Assembly: GCA_023014485.1 (NCBI GenBank) | Contig: JAJOZX010001727.1 | Location: 67,001-131,000, forward strand | From: Bathynomus jamesi | Taxonomy: Eukaryota > Arthropoda > Malacostraca > Isopoda > Cirolanidae | DNA length: 64,000 nt | Reading direction: 5' to 3' | Shown: in pieces, positions 57,474 through 64,000 of the stretch | Numbering within the stretch: position 1 is the stretch's first letter | How the letters are laid out: each line of letters starts with the position of its first letter | Made by a program: the position numbers and the translations under genes | Notes under the pieces: generated by a model | Seen by the model: the letters and a program-made list of their open reading frames with translations, nothing else | The model's database searches: none | Told to the model about the DNA's origin: nothing

Positions 57474-57533
57474 CCGTGCCGGGAATCGAACCCGGGCCTC
57501 GCGGGTGAGAGCCGCGTATCCTAACCACAAGAC
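57474..57533 (-). tRNA. tRNA-Glu (CTC), 5'-truncated
   Basis: The minus strand has a good D arm (GTGGTTAGGATACGC), the anticodon arm CGCGG-CTCTCAC-CCGCG with anticodon CTC, and a T arm (GGTTCGATTCC) running into CCGGCACGGAA. The 5' half of the acceptor stem is missing: it is replaced by the edge of a repeat beginning CTAGTGGTTCCCAATC. So it is a truncated gene or a SINE head. Confidence 0.7.
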
Positions 57534-57609
57534 TAGTGGTTCCCAATCTCGGGTCGCGAGGGTCCTCAAGTATGGTCGCGAAGGGTCACTATATTCACTA
57601 TCTCTTAAT

Positions 57610-57612
57610 TTA

Positions 57613-57658
<46 letters not shown>

Positions 57659-57666
57659 CACACACA

Positions 57667-57734
<68 letters not shown>

Positions 57735-57744
57735 TGTATATACA

Positions 57745-57788
<44 letters not shown>
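57610..57788. repeat. (TA)n and (CA)n tracts
   Basis: Long AT dinucleotide tracts broken by short ACACAC stretches; frames through it are meaningless. Confidence 0.95.
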
Positions 57789-57791
<3 letters not shown>

Positions 57792-59085
57792 TGATGTAGC
57801 GGATGTCATTTTTTTCACATCCGCGGATGCGGATGAGGATGTTTGATTTCAACATCCGCGGATGCGGATGCGGATGCGGATGTCTACATTTTCGTTATTT
57901 TTTAGGATATATTCGAGATTTGTTGTGTTTAACGTATATAATAAGTTATTATATAGAGAGAGCTGTAGCTATAATGTAATATAATTGATTAATTGTACAA
58001 TAATTGCTGTACTTTTCTCTGAACATATAAAATAATATCAAGCATCTAACTAATATAGAAATCAATTAGTGAATTCGTCTGCAAATAAATTCGTTATATT
58101 TTGTTGAGTTTCAGCCACAATTAGAAACCATAATTGTGTTACCAGGATGCGGGACGTGAACCCAACTCAAATGCACCCCACCGACCTCTTTCCCCAACCT
58201 CCTCCACCCTTATAGAAAGAGATCTTTAATTAGCTTGATAACTATTTATATTAAGTTTAAAGTTTTATTAGGCATATTTATAAATGAGTAATTAAAATAA
58301 AGTAAACTAAGATGTTCATCGTTTAATGTTCAAACTTAATTATAGGAAGGTTATGCTTAAGGAACATTAATTTTTCTGCCTTTTCTGCTGCCAGTCTGTT
58401 TCTCTTTTCATCATATATTAATCCAGCACTGCTAAATAATCTCTCGCTTGGTACGTTTGTTGGAGGACAGGCTAAATGTTTCCTTGCAAGTTTACTCAAG
58501 TATGGATAGATATTCTGCGTATTTTTCCACCAACTAATAGGATTGTCACATGCAGCCAGGCGTTTTTCTTGGTGATAGCTCTCGATCATTTTTACTACAT
58601 CTTTTGACATCGCGTAGGTCTCGTCATTGCTGCTTGACTCAAGAAACTGAGAGACAGATTCTGTGATAGATTTGCTTGTTGAAGGTGTTGGTTCTGTCAC
58701 TGAAACTTTTATTCTTTTGGTGGGTGGCGAAGCGACAGATTCAAGAGATTGAAGCTCTTCAACTGCTTTGCCAAGTGATAATTTAACTCGTTCTAATGTA
58801 CTAGGTGAAAATAACTTAGCTTTGTAACGTGGATCTAAGTAGGTTGCAAGAGAGTAACTTCATACAAGAACAGCCTCTCGTCTTGTCGCTTGCATCACTT
58901 TTGCGCACAATGAACTAGTTCTATTAATATAGTAGAATTTGATAATTTCCGCTTATTAATGACGTTTTATCTCAATGGTCCACATCCGCACGACATCCGC
59001 AGTCCAAAGTGCGGATGCGGACGCGGATGCGGATGCGAGAAAATGTGCGGATGTTCCGCGGATGCGGATGTGACCTACATCACTA
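57789..59085 (-). mobile_element. hAT transposon with GCGGATG subterminal repeats
   Basis: TIRs TAGTGATGTAGCGGATGT and ACCTACATCACTA; ATATATAT on both sides, as an 8-bp duplication in (TA)n or simply the tract. Both subterminal zones are full of GCGGATGCGGATG repeats. Part of a transposase is on the minus strand; the N-terminal two thirds are missing. Confidence 0.9.
58323..58880 (-). pseudogene. hAT transposase, C-terminal part
   Basis: Minus strand: a short upstream piece at about 58860 (ATYLDPRYKAKLFSPSTLE-like, in a broken frame) and an open frame 58700-58323 with the dimerisation signature YPYLSKLARKHLACPPTNVP and SERLFSSAGLIYDEKRNRL. The catalytic N-terminal and BED finger parts are absent. 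Confidence 0.88.
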
Positions 59086-59097
59086 ATATATATATAT

Positions 59098-59460
59098 ATG
59101 CACTAAAATCACAAAATAACACGTGATCTTATTAATAAGCAAACAACCACAGGGAAAAGGAAACACAAAGTCCGAGCGCTTTCGTGATATATTCACATTA
59201 TCAAGGAGGAACAGAAAATAGACGGAGATTACAAAGTAAATGAGTTAAATAGACAAGCAAAAAATTCACAATCGGCACCTCAAATTAAAGGCCTTAAAGC
59301 CCTCTAAAGATTTTTTCAATTGATAACATAATCTGTAGGCTGCTAAATTACTAAATATAAAAAGTATATAGATGAAATTAGACAAAAAAAACAATACAGA
59401 GAACAAAAATTATTATAATGGTTATTAACACTAATATTTAATTAAATCAGGCAATTAATT
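59098..59460 (-). mobile_element. PLE terminal region
   Basis: Shares AAGCAAACAACCACAGGGAA and AACACGTGATCTTATTAATA with 44640-44735. The minus strand reads TGATAATGTGAATATATCAC-GAAAGCGC, a stem next to GAAA as in the other PLE ends. Confidence 0.65.
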
Positions 59461-59466
59461 GGCAAG

Positions 59467-59530
59467 AATTTAGCTCTTTGCGGATTTCCTTTTTTAGCTC
59501 GTTTTTATTCTAAGGATTTATTTATTGAAA
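59467..59530 (+). repeat. 64-bp duplicate of an nad5 segment
   Basis: Nearly identical (one mismatch) and in the same orientation as 62053-62116 in the nad5 pseudogene (AATTTAGCTCTTTGCGGATT...). Confidence 0.93.
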
Positions 59531-59647
59531 CTCTTAGAAAGTTCAAAAATCGAATAAAAATCACCCCGGCACTTCTGAGAGGTTATAAGGGCGAATTTAC
59601 TTTAACACCCTCAAAATAGGCCCAAAATCGCGACCCTATTTCTATTA

Positions 59648-59707
59648 TTCTATATAGACCCCCCTCTCCCCTTAGGGGTGGGAGATCTCCGGGGGGTCTA
59701 TAGAAAG
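59648..59707. repeat. hairpin in the mitochondrial non-coding part
   Basis: TCTATATAGACCCCCC and GGGGGGTCTATAGA pair, with a smaller inner stem CTCCCC/GGGGTGGGAG. Perhaps a control-region element or a gene-end marker. Confidence 0.65.
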
Positions 59708-59815
59708 ATATATAAGAGGGGGTGCATTCTTAACAGGGATGTGTATTTGATTTTTTGTATCAACAATTAATCTGGTTTCTCCCTAGGTGCTTACCTAGGG
59801 GTTGGAGTTTGACGG

Positions 59816-60948
59816 TTAGTGGTTCGGTTGAGTTGGGTTAAGGTAGGGCTGTGAGAGTTTTAGTCAAAGCAGGTAGAGTAGAGGCTCTAATATGAAGTAT
59901 AAGAAATAGAGAGTTGTTAGAATTTGACCAGCAAAGATATAAGGGTATTCAACAGGTCGTGCCCCAATCCAGGTAAGTAGAAGTACTGTGGCCGCAAAGA
60001 ATCAGAATAGAAGTTTACTAACGGGGAGTGTACTTATAGAACGGACTGGCTTGTAATGGGTTAGAGGAAGTAGGTATAGGATCACCACTGAGGAGACTAG
60101 AGCGATTACACCCACTAGCTTGTTGGGAATTGAGCGTAGGATAGCATAGGCAAATAGGTAGTATCATTCTGGTTGAATATGGGGAGGGGTCGTAAGGGGG
60201 TTAGCGGGGTTAAAGTTCTCAGGATCCCCTAAGAGGTAGGGATCAAGAAGGGCAAGTAAGAAGAGAGGGGCTATTAGTATAATAAACCCCACGGTGTCTT
60301 TGTAGATAAAGTAAGGGTGGAATGGGATCTTATCTTGGCCCCTACTAACTCCTAATGGATTATTGGAGCCTGTTTGATGCAGGAACAAGATATGGATAAT
60401 CACAAGGGCTAGGATAATAAATGGGAGGAGGAAGTGAAGAGTAAAGAACCGAGTTAGGGTGGCACCATCTACTGCGAACCCCCCTCATAACCATTGCACT
60501 AGTTCTTGCCCAATATACGGGATAGAGGATAGCAGGTTAGTAATTACTGTCGCCCCCCATAAGGATATTTGACCCCAGGGGAGAACATAACCAAGAAATG
60601 CAGTTGCTATCCTTAGAAGGAACAGGGTAACACCAAGTATTCAGGTGTGTATTAAGCGGAATGAGCCGTAGTAGATACCCCGTCCAATATGAGCATATAA
60701 GCAGATAAAGAAAAAAGACCCCCCATTGGCTTGTAGCACGCGTAGTAGCAGATGTGAATAATACTGGAGAAAGCAGAGTCAATGTTGTTAGAGTAGTGAA
60801 TAGCAAGTAGAAGACCCGTTACAGTCTGAGTGGAAAGGCAAAGCCCTAGTAGCGAACCAAAGTTTCACCATCTTGAGATATTACTAGGGGCGGGTATATC
60901 CACTAGGGCGCTATTAAAAATTTTAAAGAGGGGGTTGTATTTTCGTAT
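59816..60948 (-). pseudogene. cytb: cytochrome b (mitochondrial copy)
   Basis: Read on the minus strand from an ATA start: [37 protein letters not shown], then [57 protein letters not shown] and [20 protein letters not shown], to a TAA at 59816. This is the respiratory complex III subunit with its Qo and haem-binding segments. About 20 bases that encode the RDV-YGW block are missing near 60755, which shifts the frame. Otherwise it has near full length. Confidence 0.93.
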
Positions 60949-60959
60949 TTGCAGAGTAT

Positions 60960-61017
60960 GCTTTAAGAATAACATCTCCAACTTACAAGGTTAGAATTCT
61001 ATTTGAGCTATTAAAGC
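60960..61017 (-). tRNA. trnT: mitochondrial tRNA-Thr (TGT), in the NUMT
   Basis: The acceptor stem GCTTTAA pairs with TTAAAGC. The anticodon arm CTAAC-CTTGTAA-GTTGG has a seven-base loop with anticodon TGT. 58 nt, with short D and T arms as in animal mitochondria. It lies between cytb and nad5. Confidence 0.8.
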
Positions 61018-61045
61018 TATTCTATCTCGTGACAGGCTATTTAAG

Positions 61046-62265
61046 GTGTGCAGGGCAGGTTTGTTAGCAGTTAGCTTTTTTATAGGTGGGCTAGGGTTGC
61101 TATCTTTAGTATATTTACCAGGTAGGGTGGCGGAGTTTAACGTTTTTTATAGTAGAAGCTGTACTATAAAATTTACGATAGTGTTTGACTGAATATCTTA
61201 CTTATTTTTTTCTTTTGTCTCTTTTATCTCTGCCTCTGTTATTTATTATAGAGGCAGGTATATAGAAGGTGATGTAAATATAGAGCGGTTTATTATCTTA
61301 GTGATGCTATTTGTAGGGAGGATATTCTTTTTAGTATTTAGGCTAAATTTAATCAGGGTGTTATTAGGTTGGGATGGTCTCGGTATTGTGTCTTATATTC
61401 TAGTAGTTTACTATCAGAATGAGAAGTCGGAGGCTGCGGGCATGATTACAGCTTTAAGGAATCGAGTTGGAGATGCAGCGATTTTGCTAGGGATTGGGGC
61501 CATGGTAGAGACAGGCAGTTGGGATTTTCTATTTTATCCAGCGGGAGGCGGCTTGGACTATTTTTTGCTAGTTATAGTGGTGCTTGCCGCAATTACTAAG
61601 AGAGCTCAGATACCTTTTTCTGCTTGACTTCCAGCTGCAATAGCAGCTCCGACACCTGTAAGGGCTCTCGTCCACTCATCGACGCTGGTAACGGCGGGAG
61701 TTTATTTATTAATTCGATTTAATCCGCTGCTTATAAGGTTTTACTTGCATAATATTTTAGCAATGCTGGGGTTGCTCACCACATTGATGGCCAGAATCAG
61801 GGCCACTTATGAGACAGATCTGAAAAAGGTCGTTGCTTTATCTACTCTAAGACAGTTAGGATTTATGGTGACAACCTTATCTCTTGGACTTTATGAGTTA
61901 GCATTTTTTCATTTATTAACTCATGCTGTGTTTAAAGCTCTATTATTTATATGCAGTGGTAAGATTCTCATAGGGTGGGGGGTCAAGATATGCGAAGTAT
62001 AGGGAGACTTGTTTTAGCACTCCCTTACACAGGAGTATGTCTTAACTTGTCTAATTTAGCTCTTTGCGGATTTCCTTTTTTAGCTGGTTTTTATTCTAAG
62101 GATTTATTTATTGAAAGTTGGTTTATAATAGATTGGGGGAGGTTGGTGCTGTGTCTTGCTGGATTATGTGTAGGGCTATCAACGGTATATTCAGTTCGTT
62201 TTTCATATATGAGAATATTTGGGTTTAGAAATTTAGCGCCATTGAGCGGAAGCAGGGACAAAGAT
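61046..62265 (+). pseudogene. nad5: NADH dehydrogenase subunit 5 (mitochondrial copy), 3'-truncated
   Basis: Read with the mitochondrial code: [95 protein letters not shown] and LALCGFPFLAGFYSKDLFIE. AGG falls on conserved Ser positions. A one-base indel in a run of G near 61978-61983 shifts the frame. The last ~450 bases of a normal gene are missing: PLE sequence starts at about 62265. The start at a GTG is tentative. Confidence 0.93.
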
Positions 62266-62640
62266 ACATGGTTGTGTATATAAAATCCCTTGCACAATAT
62301 GTAATAAATTTTACATTGGCCAAACTGGTAAGACCCTTGAGTTACGTATTAAACAGCATCAATACAGTATAAGAAGTGGCCAGGAATCTAACGCCATTTT
62401 CATTCACGTAAGAGATACTAATCATCCCATTGATTGGAAAAATGCTTCCAAATTAAGGTTTAGTAAATCTATTGTTAGCAGAAATATACTGGAATCAAGT
62501 GTGATCAAGAATAATGCGGATTTGGTCCTTAATATTAGTCCTGGGTTGTATAAATTAGATTCGTGCATTGTCAGAAAGCTGGCGAAGGGCCTACTGTTTT
62601 CTTGACTGCATTCTTGCCCCTTAATGGTTTGCCCTGGTTA
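62262..62640 (+). pseudogene. PLE GIY-YIG endonuclease fragment
   Basis: Directly after nad5: YKIPCTICNKFYIGQTGKTL, ELRIKQHQYSIRSGQESNAI, HPIDWKNASKLRFSKSIVS, RNILESSVIK. Closely related to, but not the same as, the domain at 13547-14150. It stops at 62604 and is followed by an AATAAATT-type 3' end. The polymerase is missing. Confidence 0.88.
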
Positions 62641-62966
62641 AATAAATTAATATTATTGTAAGAACTGTTAACATTCTTATGTGTCTATTTTAATTGTAAT
62701 ATTTCTTTCGTGTATAACACTGGTATGCATCAATTTTGCTGTCAAGGGTTTTGTAATTGATTCTTATAGAGTGTTTCCTGCTGATTTCGAATCTGCAATC
62801 CGTTTTTCTCAATCAGCTCATGTTATCCGGCTATGGCCTCATAAGTAAAATAGAATTTTTCGTGATTTTGTCAAAGCGGAATTGGAACAGTAACATCTAT
62901 CATCACTTGTTTCACTTGTATAATATCTTTTTTTACTTTTCAGGCATATAGATAAAATATTTCATA
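62641..62966. other. unassigned spacer, possible 5' end of the next transposon
   Basis: No TIR like that of 28287-31928 could be recognised here, so the left boundary of the second copy is unknown. AACACTGGTATG at 62717 is the only weak candidate. Confidence 0.4.
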
Positions 62967-63270
62967 ATGAATAGAGCGTGTAAAAATGATCCCAATAGAT
63001 TCTGCTACATATGTGGGACGGTTACCATGCCAAATAACCAGTCCCAAATCACTAAATTTGTGAAGACAATGTATAGAGCATACTTTGGAATTAAGCTAGG
63101 GGACCAGGACAAAAATTTCGCCCCTCATATGTGTTGCAAGACGTGCATTGAAAATTTGAGAAGATGGAGCAAAGGCAGAGCGAAATCTTTGCCTTTTGGA
63201 ATTCACATGATTTGGAGAGAAGGAAAGGATCACGTGACAGATTGCTATTTCTGCATGACAAACCTCCAAG
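62967..63270 (+). CDS. zinc-finger/GERFHQD-type transposon protein, copy 2, exon 1
   Basis: Starts MNRACKNDPNRFCYICGTVT and matches 31186-30898 throughout: RAYFGIKLGDQDKNFAPH, CKTCIENLRRW, then, without an intron here, GIHMIWREGKDHVTDCYFC. It ends CTCCAAG|GTGGGC, a donor. The zinc ligands of the three Cys pairs are kept. The two copies are clearly homologous but diverged. Confidence 0.82.
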
Positions 63271-63474
63271 GTGGGCTTATAAATTTATTTTTCTTAAATA
63301 TTTTGAAATCCTCGTATGAAACTTGACATAATATTCACCATAATGTAATATTCACCATATATAGCATAATATTCACCATAATGGTAATCATACATTTACA
63401 TATACATATTGTTATAGAAAATACATTTACACATATATATTGTTATACAAGTTACATTTACATATACAATGATT

Positions 63475-63546
63475 GTATATTTTCTTTCTTTTTCATTCAT
63501 ATTGTACCCGAAGGAACAATATGAATGAAAAAGAAAGAAAATATAC
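63475..63546. repeat. perfect hairpin in the copy 2 intron
   Basis: Arms of about 30 bases (GTATATTTTCTTTCTTTTTC... and its complement) around a short loop, CCCGAAGG. Confidence 0.9.
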
Positions 63547-63671
63547 AGACTCCATCGACCTATTTCATATCTTACAGACCGCAGCCTTCCCTCACGAGCC
63601 GCCACTGTCTGAATGCTTCTTCTATTTCATATGCAAGTTTTATATCCATGTTTCTGTGTTTCTATTTTCAG

Positions 63672-64000
63672 GAGTTAACAAGAAGAATAAACACATTGTT
63701 GTATACCCTGACATTCCTTCTGCTATGAGACCTGTACCCCATGGTCCTGGAATTCCAATACCCGACCCACCTCAAACCCTGGACTTCGATGATTCTGATG
63801 ATGAATCAATGACCAATGCCAATGACCAGTCCCAGTCGTATATACCTCAAAATACCGCTTCAAATGAGCCGAGGCCTCTCAACCAGGCCAAACTTAATGA
63901 TCTTACCAGGGATTTAGGACTTTCCAAATTAGCTGCCGAGATCTTGGGCTCACGACTTCGAGAGGACAACTTGCTGGCTCCGGGAACAACATTCTCCTGG
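63672..64000 (+). CDS. zinc-finger/GERFHQD-type transposon protein, copy 2, exon 2 (cut by window end)
   Basis: The acceptor TTCTATTTTCAG|GAGTTA joins to give LQ-GVNKKNKHIVVYPDIPSA. It goes on with the linker (GIPIPDPPQTLDFDDSDDES) and the conserved KLNDLTRDLGLSKLAAEILG and REDNLLAPGTTFSW, open to the window edge. The part with the possible catalytic residues lies outside. Confidence 0.8.

Larger units (their letters stand above)
59595..62265. other. nuclear mitochondrial insertion (NUMT): cytb, trnT, nad5
   Basis: About 2.6 kb of mitochondrial DNA with cytb (minus), trnT (minus) and nad5 (plus) in close order. It needs the invertebrate mitochondrial code, with AGG as Ser and TGA as Trp. It also holds a non-coding part with a G/C-rich hairpin (59650-59706). 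Damage in both genes and the nuclear transposon flanks show that it is not part of an active mitogenome. The left limit is approximate. Confidence 0.93.

Noticed and set aside
59816..62265. A functional mitochondrial genome segment
   Set aside because: Frameshifts in both genes, a truncated nad5 and nuclear transposons on both sides.

Overview
This is nuclear DNA of an animal, most likely an arthropod and perhaps a crustacean. Three things point there: (i) a nuclear insertion of mitochondrial DNA that uses the invertebrate mitochondrial code (AGG at conserved Ser positions of ND5, TGA as Trp) and carries cytb, trnT and nad5 side by side; from memory this gene neighbourhood resembles isopod mitogenomes; (ii) a TTAGG-like tract, the arthropod telomere motif; (iii) the repeat content: BEL/Pao, Penelope-like elements (PLEs), CR1-like and other non-LTR elements, many hAT and mariner relatives, a 5S-rRNA-derived SINE and long (TA)n tracts. 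There are no operons or bacterial genes.

Only one ordinary host gene is recognised: a vanin/biotinidase-like amidohydrolase on the minus strand, with exons at 54382-53705, 53362-53207, 47336-47137, 34951-34840 and 34681-33870. Its roughly 20-kb span is mostly transposon. Reading phases show that one exon, which should carry the catalytic Lys, is missing between the third and fourth exons found.

Layout. 1-7407: BEL/Pao element A (plus strand), LTRs nearly identical but coding region broken. 7845-8979: mariner-type element with ~190-bp terminal inverted repeats (TIRs). 8990-9970: 5S SINE split by a DNA transposon. 10658-13194: non-LTR element (minus) holding a hAT MITE. 13330-14530: PLE with GIY-YIG domain. 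15106-26798: an old solo LTR of element A holding an 846-bp DNA element and a 10.1-kb hAT (16613-26740); the hAT holds BEL/Pao element B (16737-23989), whose gag holds a 202-bp MITE. 27189-32230: CR1-like element (minus) split by a 3.6-kb transposon with CACTG ends (28287-31928) that encodes an unassigned zinc-finger protein family; a second copy of that protein runs off the right edge (62967-64000). 39371-44054: another autonomous-type transposon with CACT ends and an unassigned transposase-like protein. 44149-49404: mariner relatives, including a foldback derivative, and a hAT MITE with a nested mariner. 50349-52641: Tc1 pseudogene, MITE, PLE. 54781-57600: PLE ends, 5S SINE, tRNA-like units. 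57789-59085: hAT. 59467-62610: mitochondrial insertion flanked by PLE sequence.

Many insertions were defined by matching target-site duplications (TSDs) read directly from the sequence, so the relative order of insertion is well supported. The least explained items are the two CACT-ended transposon families and their spliced or multi-part proteins.
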